This document shows positions 1 through 8,561 of a stretch of DNA of 51,213 nt, in pieces. Source of the stretch: Variovorax sp. KK3 (lineage in GTDB: Bacteria > Pseudomonadota > Gammaproteobacteria > Burkholderiales > Burkholderiaceae_C); assembly GCF_001984055.1 (NCBI RefSeq), contig NZ_LYVO01000048.1:1-51213 (forward strand), in the 5' to 3' direction. The position numbers were made by a program, and so were the translations under genes. Below the pieces are notes generated by a model that was not told the DNA's origin, did no database searches, and was given only the letters and a program-made list of their open reading frames with translations. How positions within the stretch are numbered: position 1 is the first letter of the stretch; each line of letters starts with the position of its first letter.

Positions 1-433
1 CAACATCCTGGCGCTGAATGCGGCGGTCGAAGCGGCGCGCGCCGGCGAACAGGGCCGTGGCTTCGCGGTGGTGGCGGCCGAAGTACGCAACCTGGCGCAA
101 CGCTCGGCAGCCGCTGCCAAGGAGATCAAGGGCCTGATCGACGACTCGGTCGGCAAGGTCGCCGCCGGCACGGCCCTGGTCGGCGAAGCCGGCAAGACCA
201 TGGAAGAGATCGTGGGCAGCGTGAAGCGGGTGACGGACATCATCGGCGAGATCACGGCCGCCAGCCGCGAGCAGACGCAAGGCATCGAGCAGATCAACCA
301 GGCGATCACGCAGATGGACCAGGTGACCCAGCAGAACGCGGCGCTGGTCGAAGAGGCATCTGCGGCCGCCCAGTCGATGCAGGAGCAGGCCGGCGGCCTG
401 GTGCAGACCGTCAGCGTGTTCCGCCTTTCCTGA
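1..433 (+). CDS. Methyl-accepting chemotaxis protein, C-terminal part (cut by window start)
   Basis: The reading frame is open from base 2 to the TGA at 431-433; the start lies outside the window. The visible part is the cytoplasmic signalling hairpin of a chemoreceptor. The first residues, NILALNAAVEAARAGEQG, followed by RGFAVVAAEVRNLAQRS, are the highly conserved tip that contacts CheA and CheW. The helix after it is Gln/Glu/Ala-rich and carries the usual EQ/EE pairs that serve as methylation sites in this family. The sensor and membrane parts are missing, so the ligand cannot be inferred. It ends about 100 bases before flgK, in keeping with a motility region. The family call is firm. Confidence 0.95.
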   Translation, partial: NILALNAAVEAARAGEQGRGFAVVAAEVRNLAQRSAAAAKEIKGLIDDSVGKVAAGTALVGEAGKTMEEIVGSVKRVTDIIGEITAASREQTQGIEQINQAITQMDQVTQQNAALVEEASAAAQSMQEQAGGLVQTVSVFRLS

Positions 434-539
434 AGGGCCCTTCAACTTCCGCCGCCGACGCCGATAGACAAGCAGGAGCAGGACCGGCGCCACGCCGCCC
501 GGGCTTCATCGAACAACCAACCTCGAAACACAAGTTCTC

Positions 540-2498
540 ATGTCGCTGTTCAATACCGGCCTCTCGGGCCTCGGCGTGGCGCGCAGCGCGCTCATGACCA
601 CGGCCCACAACACGGCCAACGTGTACACGGCCGGCTACAGCCGCCAGGTGTCGCTGATCTCCAGCAACGGCGCGATCGGACTGGCCAACGGCTTCGTCGG
701 CACCGGTGCCCGCGTGACCACCGTGGCGCGCAGCTACGACGCCTACCTGACCTCGCAGCTCCAGGGCGCCGAAGCCACCGGCGCGGCGCTGTCGAGCTAC
801 GAATCGCAGATCAGCCGCATCGATTCGCTGCTGGCGGACAAGACCACCGGCCTGTCGCCGCTGATGCAGGGCTTTTTCTCGGCTGCGCAGGGCGTGGCCA
901 ACACGCCGGCCGACCCGGCGGCGCGCCAGCAGCTGATCAGCTCGGCGCAGGCGCTGGCGAACAAGTTCCGCGCCACCGACGTGTACCTGAGCGACCTGAA
1001 CACCTCGGTCAACGACCAGCTCCGGGGCAGCGTGGGCGAGATCAACAACTACGCCAGCCAGATCGCCAAGCTCAACCAGCAGATCGGCCAGATGACCGGC
1101 ATCGCCGGCGGCCAGCCGCCGAACGACCTGCTCGACCAGCGCGACCAACTGGTCGGCGAGCTGGGCAAGCTGGTGGACGTGAAGGTGCTCGAGCAGGACG
1201 GCGGCAAGTTCAACGTGTTCATCGGCAACGGCCAGTCGCTGGTGCTGGGCGACCAGGCGATGTCGCTCAAGGCCGGCCCGTCCGCCGCCGACCCGACGCG
1301 CACGGCGCTGTCGCTGGTGGGCATCAACGGCACGGTCACCGAGCTGGCCGACAGCGTGTTCACCGGCGGCTCGGTCGGTGGGCTGATGGCCTTCCGCAAC
1401 GAGACGCTCACGACCACGCAGAACGCCATCGGCCGCCTGGCCATGTCGCTGACCAGCGCCTTCAACGACCAGCACAAGCTGGGCGTGGACCTCAAGGGCG
1501 CGTTGGGCGGCAACTTCTTCAACACCGCCGCGGCGGGCGTGTTCTCCAACGCGCACAACAACGGCGACATGGTGCTGGGCGCCAGCATCACCGACACCGC
1601 GCAGCTCGGCATCAGCGACTATTCGGTGGAAGTGAAGGACGTGGCGGGCACGCTGACCTACTCCGTCACGCGCCTCACCGACAAGCAGGTGGTGGGCAAC
1701 TTCACCGCCATGCCGATCAGCTTCGACGGCGTGCAGCTCGCGCTGGCCAGCGGCACGGCGCAGGCCGGCGACCGCTTCCTGGTACAGCCCACCCGCACCG
1801 GTGCGCGCGACCTCGACGTGCTGGTGCTCGACCCGACCAAGGTGGCCGCGGCCTCGCCGCTGATCGCGGGCAACACGGCCGGCAACCAGGGCAGCGGCGC
1901 GCTGGGCGCGCCCACGGTCGGTGCGGGCTACCCGGCCTCGCCGCTGGCGGCGCCGGTCACGCTGACCTTCGACAGCGCGGCAGGCATGCTCTCGGGCTTT
2001 CCAGCGGGCTCTGCCGTGACCGTGACGCTGGCCGACGGCACGGCCACCACCTACGGCGCCGGCACGCCGGTGCCGTACACGGCGGGTGCGTCGATGAGCT
2101 TCGACGGCATCGCCGTCAAGATGACCGGCGCACCGGCCGACGGCGACACCTTCACCATCCAGAAGAACGCCGGCGGCGTGTCGGACGGCAGCAATGCGCT
2201 GCTGCTGGCCGCGCTGCAGAAGAAGAACGTCATGGACGGCGGCAGCACCACCTTCGGCGGCTCCTTCGCGCAGCTGGTGAGCTCGGTGGGCAACCGCACG
2301 ATGGAAATCCGCACCGCCGAGAAGACGCAGACGGCGGTGACCGAACAGATCCGCGCGAGCCGCGATTCGATCTCGGGCGTCAACCAGGACGAAGAGACCG
2401 CCAACCTGCTGATGTTCCAGCAGATGTACCAGGCCAATGCCCGCGTGATCCAGACGGCGTCGACCATCTTCGACGCCATCCTGGGCATCCGCAATTAA
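540..2498 (+). CDS. flgK: Flagellar hook-associated protein 1 FlgK
   Basis: FlgK forms the first hook-filament junction layer at the distal end of the flagellar hook. The 652-residue product opens with MSLFNTGLSGLGVARSAL and then HNTANVYTAGYSRQ, the D0/D1 helical signature of FlgK. It ends with a conserved helix (residues about 610-652) reading NLLMFQQMYQANARVIQTAS and closing FDAILGIRN. The centre is longer than in short FlgK proteins. It contains two beta-type segments, SFDGVQLALASGTAQAGDRF (about 1720-1780) and SFDGIAVKMTGAPADGDTF (about 2098-2154), which resemble each other and a segment in FlgL. The gene is followed 23 bases later by flgL. It starts at the only ATG that gives the conserved N terminus. 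Confidence 0.97.
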   Translation: MSLFNTGLSGLGVARSALMTTAHNTANVYTAGYSRQVSLISSNGAIGLANGFVGTGARVTTVARSYDAYLTSQLQGAEATGAALSSYESQISRIDSLLADKTTGLSPLMQGFFSAAQGVANTPADPAARQQLISSAQALANKFRATDVYLSDLNTSVNDQLRGSVGEINNYASQIAKLNQQIGQMTGIAGGQPPNDLLDQRDQLVGELGKLVDVKVLEQDGGKFNVFIGNGQSLVLGDQAMSLKAGPSAADPTRTALSLVGINGTVTELADSVFTGGSVGGLMAFRNETLTTTQNAIGRLAMSLTSAFNDQHKLGVDLKGALGGNFFNTAAAGVFSNAHNNGDMVLGASITDTAQLGISDYSVEVKDVAGTLTYSVTRLTDKQVVGNFTAMPISFDGVQLALASGTAQAGDRFLVQPTRTGARDLDVLVLDPTKVAAASPLIAGNTAGNQGSGALGAPTVGAGYPASPLAAPVTLTFDSAAGMLSGFPAGSAVTVTLADGTATTYGAGTPVPYTAGASMSFDGIAVKMTGAPADGDTFTIQKNAGGVSDGSNALLLAALQKKNVMDGGSTTFGGSFAQLVSSVGNRTMEIRTAEKTQTAVTEQIRASRDSISGVNQDEETANLLMFQQMYQANARVIQTASTIFDAILGIRN

Positions 2499-2521
2499 GG
2501 CCAGCAAGAGGAGCCAACGAC

Positions 2522-3736
2522 ATGGACCGCATCAGCACCCAAGCCTTCTACGGCCAGAGCATGAAGGGCCTCGGATCGCAGCAGCAGCAGCTGTTTCGCC
2601 TGCAGCAGCAGCTGTCGGCCAACAGCAAGTTCCTGACGGCCGCCGACGATCCGGTGGCTGCCGCACGCGCGCTGCGCGTGAGCGATTCGCTGGCCCAGTC
2701 CGCCCAGTACGCCACCAGCCGCGACCGCGCCACGCTGGCCCTGTCGCAGGAAGAAGAGTCGCTCAAGTCGGCGACGAACATCCTGCAGAACATCAAGACC
2801 CTGGTGGTGCAGGCCGGCAGCGGCGCGTTGTCGGATGCCGACCGCGCCTCGCTGGCCACCGCCATCCAGGGCAACATGGACCAGCTCGTGAGCGTGGCCA
2901 ACGCCGACGACGGCAACGGCCAGTTCCTGTTCGCCGGCTACAAGAGCGCGAACCCGCCATTCGTGAAAGCGGCCAACGGCGCCGTGGAGTACATGGGCGA
3001 CCAGGGCCAGCGCCTGATCCAGATCGACGTGGCGCGCCAGATCTCGGTGGGCGACGACGGGCGCAGCGTGTTCCAGTCGGTACTGAGCAGCGCCGGGCAC
3101 GTGGCGAGCGCGAGTGCCGCCAACACCGGCTCGGGCGTGTTCGGTTCGATCGGCGTCACGGATGCGGGTGCACCGCTCGCCGGCAAGGACTTCACCATCA
3201 GCTTCACCGGCGGCAACTACACCGTCGCCACCGCCGACACGCCGCCCGTCGTGGCCGCCACCGGCCCCTACGTGGCCGACACGCCCATCAGCTTCGGCGG
3301 CATGCAGATCAGCATGAGCGGCGCTCCCGCCGACGGCGACAACTTCTCGGTAAGCACGGCCAGGAACGCGGGCACCGACGTCTTCGCCGCCATCGGCGAC
3401 TTGGTGAAAACGCTGCGCCAGCCCCTGGCCGGCGGCGGCGATGCCGCCAGCGCCCGGCTGCAGAACGCGCTGGCCACCGCCAACGTCAAGATCGGCAACG
3501 CGCACGACAACGTGCTGACGGTGCGCTCCTCGTTGGGCTCGCGCATGAACGAGATCGACGCACTCGACACGGCCGGCGCCTCGCGCGACCTGATCGACAA
3601 GGCCTACCTGTCGGACATCCAGGACCTCGACATGGCCGACGCCATCTCGCAGATATTGCAGAAGCAGACCGGGTTGCAGGCGTCGATGGGGACGTTCGCG
3701 AAGTTCAACCAGATCGCGTTGTTCAACTATCTGTGA
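2522..3736 (+). CDS. flgL: Flagellar hook-associated protein 3 FlgL
   Basis: FlgL is the second hook-filament junction protein, a flagellin homologue placed between FlgK and the filament. The product has 404 residues. Its N terminus, MDRISTQAFYGQSMKGL, followed by a Gln-rich helix and LTAADDPVAAARALRV, is the FlgL/flagellin D0-D1 pattern. The C terminus has RMNEIDALDTAGASRDLIDK and ends in a short hydrophobic stretch. A good ribosome site (AGAGGAGCC, about 2509-2517) sits just before the ATG, supporting this start and co-transcription with flgK. The middle domain includes SFGGMQISMSGAPADGDNF, almost the same segment as in FlgK. The next gene is convergent. Confidence 0.96.
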   Translation: MDRISTQAFYGQSMKGLGSQQQQLFRLQQQLSANSKFLTAADDPVAAARALRVSDSLAQSAQYATSRDRATLALSQEEESLKSATNILQNIKTLVVQAGSGALSDADRASLATAIQGNMDQLVSVANADDGNGQFLFAGYKSANPPFVKAANGAVEYMGDQGQRLIQIDVARQISVGDDGRSVFQSVLSSAGHVASASAANTGSGVFGSIGVTDAGAPLAGKDFTISFTGGNYTVATADTPPVVAATGPYVADTPISFGGMQISMSGAPADGDNFSVSTARNAGTDVFAAIGDLVKTLRQPLAGGGDAASARLQNALATANVKIGNAHDNVLTVRSSLGSRMNEIDALDTAGASRDLIDKAYLSDIQDLDMADAISQILQKQTGLQASMGTFAKFNQIALFNYL

Positions 3737-3769
3737 GGCGGGCCGGCCCCGCCGGGGGCGCTCAGCCGC

Positions 3770-4816
3770 CTACTCCGCCCGCACGTTCGCCGTCCTCGCC
3801 AGCTTCCCCATCTTGTCGTACTCGGCCTTGATGAAGTCGCCGAACTGCGCGGCGCTCGATCCGCGCGGTTCGCCGCCGACGGCGGCGATGCGCTTCGCCA
3901 TGTCGGGCTGCGCGATGACCTTGGCCACGTCCTGCTGCCACTTGCGCGCCAAGGCCTCGGGCATGTTCGCGGGACCGAAGAGGCCGTACCAGGTCGACAT
4001 CTCGATGCCCGGAAAGCCGGCTTCCGCCGTGGTCGGCACCTCGGGCAGCGACGATGCGCGCTTGGGTGCGGCCACGGCCAGCGGCTTGAGCGTGCCGGCT
4101 TCGATGAAGGACAGCGTGGCCGAGATCGGGTCGATGCCCATCGTCACGTTCTGGCCGATCACGTCGGCGATGGCCGGCGCGCTGCCCTTGTAGGGCACGT
4201 GCACCACCTTGATGCCGGCCTGCAGGTTGAGCATTTCGCCGGCCAGGTGCTGGATGGAGCCGTTGCCCGACGAGTAGTAGTTGAGCTTGCCGGGCTGCGC
4301 CTTGGCGATGTCGACGAGTTCCTTCATCGTCTTGGCCGGCGATGACTTGTCGACCACCAGCACGCTCGGCACTTCCATCACCAGCGTGATCGGCGAGAAG
4401 TCACGCAGTGGGTCGTAGGGAAACTTGAGCACGTGCGGGCCCGTGGTGTGCGAGTTGGGCGTGGCCATCACCACCGTGTACCCGTCGGCCGGTGCCTTGG
4501 CCACCATGTCGGCCGCGATCGATCCGCTGGCGCCGGTGCGGTTCTCCACCACCACGGGCTGGCCCCACATCTCCTGCAGGCGCGTCGCGATCAGCCGTGA
4601 GAAGGCATCGACGCCGCCGCCCGCCTGAGAGCCGACGAGGATGCGCACGGGCTTGGACGGGAACTTGTCGTCCGCCTGTGCGGGCGTGACGACGCCGAGG
4701 CCGGCGAGGGCGGTCGCGGCCGTCAGCAGCGAGGCGAGCGCGAGGCGGCGCGTGGTCTGCGCGGGGCGGCCCGCGTCACAGGGAGAGGAGAAATGCGGTT
4801 CGCTGAATTTCGTCAT
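3770..4816 (-). CDS. Bug-family periplasmic solute-binding receptor
   Basis: This is a 348-residue extracytoplasmic receptor of the Bug/TctC family (tripartite tricarboxylate transporter receptors). These usually bind carboxylates and pass them to TctA/TctB membrane partners; no tctAB is present here. A Tat-like start with a twin Arg (TRRLALASLL) is followed by a hydrophobic stretch and an AQA cleavage site near residue 48. Family motifs are visible: KPVRILVGSQAGGGVD, VVENRTGASGSIAAD, PADGYT and HVPYKGSAPA. A ribosome site GGAGAC lies 8 bases before the ATG. It is the last gene of the 8522-to-3770 operon, 57 bases after the RraA-like gene. This suggests that it captures the operon's substrate, probably a di- or tricarboxylate. 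Confidence 0.93.
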   Translation of the reverse strand: MTKFSEPHFSSPCDAGRPAQTTRRLALASLLTAATALAGLGVVTPAQADDKFPSKPVRILVGSQAGGGVDAFSRLIATRLQEMWGQPVVVENRTGASGSIAADMVAKAPADGYTVVMATPNSHTTGPHVLKFPYDPLRDFSPITLVMEVPSVLVVDKSSPAKTMKELVDIAKAQPGKLNYYSSGNGSIQHLAGEMLNLQAGIKVVHVPYKGSAPAIADVIGQNVTMGIDPISATLSFIEAGTLKPLAVAAPKRASSLPEVPTTAEAGFPGIEMSTWYGLFGPANMPEALARKWQQDVAKVIAQPDMAKRIAAVGGEPRGSSAAQFGDFIKAEYDKMGKLARTANVRAE

Positions 4817-4873
4817 CGTGTGTCTCCATCGTTCGTATGTCTTCGTGATCCATGCAGGTCTGCTCAGGCCTGC

Positions 4874-5518
4874 TCAGGCCCGCCCGAGCTGCCGCATGAC
4901 TTCGCCAAGGCCGAGGCCCTGCTTCAGCAGCTTCATCGCCGACTGGTCGCGCGCTTCGATCTCGGCGGCCTCGTCGAGCACCGAGGCCTCCATGCCCTGC
5001 GGGATGACCACCACGCCGCTGGCGTCGCCGAGCACGAAGTCGCCTTCGTGGACCGTGATGCCGCCGCACTGCACCGGCACGCCGATGCCGGTGAGCCCCA
5101 GGATGCCGGCCTGCCCGGCGGGCACGGCGCCCGTGCAGAAGCAGGCGCAGCCCAGCTCGGCGATCTCGTCGGGGTCGCGCACCGGCCCATCGGCCACCAC
5201 GCCACCGAGCCCACGCGCGACCGCGGCGGCGGCCATGAGACCGCCCCACAGCGCGGCCTGGTGTGCCGGGTCGCCGTTGAAGACGAGCACGCTGCCATCG
5301 GCCGCCTCTTCGATCAGCGCGATGAGCCGTGCGTTCGGCAGCACCGGTCCGCTCGCGGCAGCGATGGGCTCCCGGCGCGCCGTGACCGCCGGGCCCGCCA
5401 CGCGCAGCGTGCCGATGCCGCGTATGCGCTGCGACATGAACTGACGCTGCCCGCGCTTCATCAGCGCGTCGCTGACCGAACTCGTGGTGACGCGCGCCAG
5501 CAGATCGGCCGCGATCAT
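4874..5518 (-). CDS. RraA / 4-hydroxy-4-methyl-2-oxoglutarate aldolase family protein
   Basis: The 214-residue protein belongs to the RraA-like fold family, which includes metal-dependent 4-hydroxy-4-methyl-2-oxoglutarate (HMG)/4-carboxy-4-hydroxy-2-oxoadipate aldolases and the RNase E inhibitor RraA. The segment GLGGVVADGPVRDPDEIAEL (about residues 103-122) carries the D-G-x-x-R-D pattern that supplies substrate and metal contacts in the aldolases. The N-terminal SSVSDALMKRG is also typical. Its start overlaps the LeuD-like stop (ATGA, 5518-5515), so translation is probably coupled. In this operon an aldolase cleaving a hydroxy-oxo acid into pyruvate or a similar keto acid fits better than an RNase E role. 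The substrate is unknown. Confidence 0.87.
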   Translation of the reverse strand: MIAADLLARVTTSSVSDALMKRGQRQFMSQRIRGIGTLRVAGPAVTARREPIAAASGPVLPNARLIALIEEAADGSVLVFNGDPAHQAALWGGLMAAAAVARGLGGVVADGPVRDPDEIAELGCACFCTGAVPAGQAGILGLTGIGVPVQCGGITVHEGDFVLGDASGVVVIPQGMEASVLDEAAEIEARDQSAMKLLKQGLGLGEVMRQLGRA

Positions 5519-6054
5519 GTGGCTGCCTGGCCCGCGGCCAGTCGCGACTTGAGCACTTCGAGAATGCCGCCCTGCTCGACGATGTTGCGGATGAGCGGGC
5601 TGTAGGGCTGCATCGGCATCTCGGTGCCGCGGCTCAGGTTGCGCAGCACGGCGTTCTCCATGTCGATGTCGAGCTGCTCGCCTTCGTCGACGAAGGCCAG
5701 GATGCCCGGCACCTCGAAGGCATAGAAGCCGATCGCGACCGAATTGCGGAAGAACAGCCGCGCGATCGATTCGGCGATGACGGCGCGGAAGCCCAGGCTC
5801 ACCAGCACCTTGTTGGCCGGCTCGCGGTGCGAGCCGAGGCCGAAGTTGCGCCCGGCCACCAGGATGTCGCCCTGGCCGACCAGCTTGTGAAAGTCCGGTC
5901 GCACGGCGCGGAAGGCGTTCTTCTTGACGTCAAGGTCTTCGGCCGCATCGCCCAGTCCGAACGAGATGGTGCCGGCCGGCGCGATGATGTCGGTGTCGAT
6001 GTTGTCGCCGAACTTCCAGGCCTTGCCCTGGATTCGTTGTTGGGTCTCGAGCAT
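5515..6054 (-). CDS. 3-isopropylmalate dehydratase small-subunit-like protein (LeuD family)
   Basis: This 179-residue protein is the swivel domain of an aconitase-family hydro-lyase. It carries the family signatures GDNIDTDIIAPAG near the start and GRNFGLGSHREPA (about residues 69-81), which in homologues contains the GSSRE-type substrate loop; here that loop reads GLGSHRE. The ATG directly follows the LeuC-like stop (TGA then ATG at 6057-6052) with a GGAGA ribosome site inside the upstream gene. The two therefore form one heterodimeric enzyme that moves a hydroxyl by dehydration and hydration. The setting is catabolic (enolase-superfamily enzyme, aldolase, receptor) and no leuB or leuA is nearby. 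The true substrate is therefore probably not isopropylmalate. Confidence 0.9.
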   Translation of the reverse strand: MLETQQRIQGKAWKFGDNIDTDIIAPAGTISFGLGDAAEDLDVKKNAFRAVRPDFHKLVGQGDILVAGRNFGLGSHREPANKVLVSLGFRAVIAESIARLFFRNSVAIGFYAFEVPGILAFVDEGEQLDIDMENAVLRNLSRGTEMPMQPYSPLIRNIVEQGGILEVLKSRLAAGQAAT

Positions 6055-7329
6055 TCAGATCTCCATCGGATTGCAAATGTGGCCGGCGAGGGCGGAGGCC
6101 GCCACGGTGGCCGGCCCGGCCAGGTAGATGTCGGCATCGCCGCTGCCCATGCGGCCGCGGTGGTTGCGCGTGGTGGAGGTCAGGCACACGTCGCCGGGCG
6201 CCAGCGCCCCTTGCATGCCCAGGCACAGGTGGCACCCGGGCGAGATGACCGTCACGCCTGCATCGAGCAGCGTGTCGACATAGCCGCGGCTCATCGCCTC
6301 GCGGTACACGCCCCACGAGTTGGGCTGCACCACGAAGCGCGTCTTCGGATGCACGCGCTTGCCCTTGACCACGCGGGCCACGGTCGCGATGTCGTCGACG
6401 TTGCCGTTGGCGCACGAGCCGACCATGGCCTGGTCGATGCGCGTGCCGGCGATCGACGACACCGGCACCACGTTTTCGAAAGTGTGCGGCTTCGCGACCT
6501 GGGGCTCGAGCGCGCCGAGGTCGATGTCGACGGTCTGCACGTAGTGCGCGTCGGGGTCGGCGGCGACGGGCCGCGCCCAGTCGAGCTGGTGCCGCATGCG
6601 CTTGCGCTTGTCGAGGAAGGCCTGCGTCTTATCGTCGAACTCGAACAGGCCGAACTTGCCGCCCAGCTCCACTGCATGGGCGGCCAGTGTGATGCGAGCG
6701 TCCATATCCAGTGCGCGGGCGCCGTCGCCGCGGTACTCGATCGACTTGTAGAGCGCGAAGGAGGTGCCGAACTGGCCAGCCAGCCACAGCGCCACGTCCT
6801 TGGCGGCCACGCCGGGGCGCAGCGTGCCGTGCAGGTTGACCGCGATGGTCTCGGGCACCTTGAACCACAGTTCGCCGTACACCAGCCCATAGGCCAGCTC
6901 GTGTTCGCCCATGCCCGAGCCGCAGCAGTTGAGCGCGCCCCACGTACACGAATGCGAATCCGAACCCAGCGCCAGCTCGCCGGGCAGCACGAAGTCCTCG
7001 ACGGCGATGCGGTGCACCACCGCGGGCAGCGCGTCGTCGAAGTACTTCACGCGGTAGGCCTCGGCCACCTCGCGGATCTTGCGCTGGCGCAGGGCCTGCA
7101 TCTCGTTGATGACCGGCTGGAAGTGGTCGAGCACCACGTGAAAGCGCTCGCGGTCCCAGATGTCGGGCAGGCCCTTGGGCAGGCCGGCCGCGACCGCGAC
7201 CGCATGGATGCGATAGAACTCCTCGTGGGCGATCACGCGGTCGAGCTTGCAATCGACGTACTGCCCGGGCCGGACGCTCTGAAGGCCGGCGGCGCGCGCC
7301 ATGACCTTCTCGGCAATCGTCATACTCAT
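6055..7329 (-). CDS. 3-isopropylmalate dehydratase large-subunit-like protein (LeuC/aconitase family)
   Basis: This 424-residue catalytic subunit belongs to the [4Fe-4S] hydro-lyase family. The start chosen is the ATG giving MSMTIAEKVMARAAGLQSV, preceded by AAAGGA; the frame is open further upstream but has no comparable start. SDSHSCTWGALNCCGSGMG is the conserved substrate/cluster loop. The cluster cysteines are likely those in VGSCANG and in PGCHLCLGMQG. TTRNHRGRMGSGDADIYLAG is the C-terminal signature. The length matches archaeal-type HACN/DmdA subunits rather than the ~470-residue biosynthetic LeuC. It pairs with the small subunit immediately downstream. The enolase-like gene ends in the same operon at 7386, 56 bases upstream. 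Confidence 0.9.
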   Translation of the reverse strand: MSMTIAEKVMARAAGLQSVRPGQYVDCKLDRVIAHEEFYRIHAVAVAAGLPKGLPDIWDRERFHVVLDHFQPVINEMQALRQRKIREVAEAYRVKYFDDALPAVVHRIAVEDFVLPGELALGSDSHSCTWGALNCCGSGMGEHELAYGLVYGELWFKVPETIAVNLHGTLRPGVAAKDVALWLAGQFGTSFALYKSIEYRGDGARALDMDARITLAAHAVELGGKFGLFEFDDKTQAFLDKRKRMRHQLDWARPVAADPDAHYVQTVDIDLGALEPQVAKPHTFENVVPVSSIAGTRIDQAMVGSCANGNVDDIATVARVVKGKRVHPKTRFVVQPNSWGVYREAMSRGYVDTLLDAGVTVISPGCHLCLGMQGALAPGDVCLTSTTRNHRGRMGSGDADIYLAGPATVAASALAGHICNPMEI

Positions 7330-7385
7330 CGTGGATTCCTTTGGCTCGTTGGGTGAATGAAATGAAGTCGGATGAAGCCGGCGGG

Positions 7386-8522
7386 CTACTGCACGTCGAC
7401 CCGATAGCGGCGCACCTTGTCCTCGTCGAGCGCGACGCCCATGCCGTGGCCTTCCGGCACATGCACGCGCCCGCCTTCGACGCGCACCGGCACCTGCACG
7501 ATGTCGTCGGCCAGCATGTCGACCAGGCCCGTCTGGAAGTCGCCCGCCAGCAGCGGCTGGGGCCACGATGCGGCGAGCTGCGCGACGGCGGCGACATTGA
7601 GGCTGGTGGACGGGTGGTTGCCCGGAAAGATGTCGATGCCCAGCGCACCGGCCAGCGTCCACAGCTTGGCGATGGAATGGATGCCGCCGTTCTTGGCCGA
7701 CTTGGTCTGGATCACGCGGGCGGCTCGGCGGCTTGCCACGTCGACCAGCGAATGTGTGTCGCTGATGGCCTCGTCGGCCGACAGCGGAATGCGCACCGCC
7801 GCGGCGAGTGCGGCCATGCCTTCCAGATCCCAGGCGGCGAGCGGCTGCTCGACGATGTCGAGATCGAGCGGCTCCAGCTGGCGCAGCAGCCGCAGGGCAT
7901 CGCCGTAGCGCATGCTGCCGTTGGCATCGGCGCGCAGCACCACGCGGTCGTCGAAGTGCGCGCGCAGCGCCTGCAGGCCCAGCAGGTCCTTGCGCGCATC
8001 GATGCCGATCTTGATGCGCAGGTGGCGGTAGCCCTGTTCGACCGCGCGCTCCGCCGCGTCGATCATGGCCTTGGCATCGCCGGTGATGCCGAGCGCGATG
8101 CCCACGTCGATGTGGTCGCGGCAGCGCCCGCCGAGCATCTGCGCCACCGACAGGCCCAGCGTGCGCGCCTTCGCGTCGTAGAGCGCATCGCCCACGGCCG
8201 CCTGCAGGTAGAGGCCGCCCGACAGCTGCTCCGACAGCGCATGCATGACCGGCGCGATGTCGAGCACCGAGCGGCCCACCAGCGCCGGGGCCGCCATCGA
8301 CTGCAGCTTGGCGTGCAGGCCGTGCAGCGTCTCGCTGCTGCCCTGGCGGCGCCAGGCCTGCGTTTCGCCGATGCCGACCACGCCGTCGTCGGTGGTGATG
8401 CGCACCAGGTAAACCTCGACCTCGTTGCGCGTGGCCTGGTGGGGCGCCGCCATGGTGAAGGATTTGGCAAAGGGGATCTTCAGAGGAATGCCCTCCACCG
8501 ACCGGATTCGCGTGCTGTCCAA
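7386..8522 (-). CDS. Mandelate racemase / muconate lactonizing enzyme family protein
   Basis: The 378-residue enzyme belongs to the enolase superfamily, MLE-like branch: an N-terminal capping domain, then a TIM barrel. Barrel motifs in order are RIKIG (lysine of the KxK strand), LRADANG (first metal Asp), IVEQPL (metal Glu), SADEAI (metal Asp) and QTKSAKNGG (lysine on strand 6). This arrangement is known for cycloisomerases, epimerases and o-succinylbenzoate synthases; which reaction applies is not clear. The start is TTG at 8522-8520, with a clear AGGAGA ribosome site before it. It is the first gene of the minus-strand operon, and the LacI-type regulator diverges from it across a strong palindrome. 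Confidence 0.9.
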   Translation of the reverse strand: MDSTRIRSVEGIPLKIPFAKSFTMAAPHQATRNEVEVYLVRITTDDGVVGIGETQAWRRQGSSETLHGLHAKLQSMAAPALVGRSVLDIAPVMHALSEQLSGGLYLQAAVGDALYDAKARTLGLSVAQMLGGRCRDHIDVGIALGITGDAKAMIDAAERAVEQGYRHLRIKIGIDARKDLLGLQALRAHFDDRVVLRADANGSMRYGDALRLLRQLEPLDLDIVEQPLAAWDLEGMAALAAAVRIPLSADEAISDTHSLVDVASRRAARVIQTKSAKNGGIHSIAKLWTLAGALGIDIFPGNHPSTSLNVAAVAQLAASWPQPLLAGDFQTGLVDMLADDIVQVPVRVEGGRVHVPEGHGMGVALDEDKVRRYRVDVQ

Positions 8523-8535
8523 GCTGTGATCTCCT

Positions 8536-8553
8536 ATGTCATACGTATAACAT
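8536..8553. promoter_or_regulatory. 18-bp palindromic operator, probably for the LacI-type regulator
   Basis: ATGTCATACGTATAACAT is an inverted repeat with a single mismatched pair (ATGTYATAC and its complement). It ends just upstream of the ribosome site of the TTG-started enolase-like gene, in the divergent gap with the LacI-type regulator. An even-length palindrome centred on CG is typical of LacI-family operators. A repressor bound here would block initiation of the catabolic operon. Confidence 0.75.
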
Positions 8554-8561
8554 TTGCGGCG

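Noticed and set aside
411..2507. A 698-residue open frame on the minus strand opposite flgK
   Set aside because: It is rich in Arg, His, Val and Gly with no motif, the usual shadow of a high-GC gene; flgK on the plus strand has full family sequence.
5515..7329. Leucine biosynthesis leuCD
   Set aside because: The subunits are of the shorter catabolic/archaeal type and lie with an enolase-family enzyme, an aldolase and a receptor, without leuA or leuB; a biosynthetic label would mislead.
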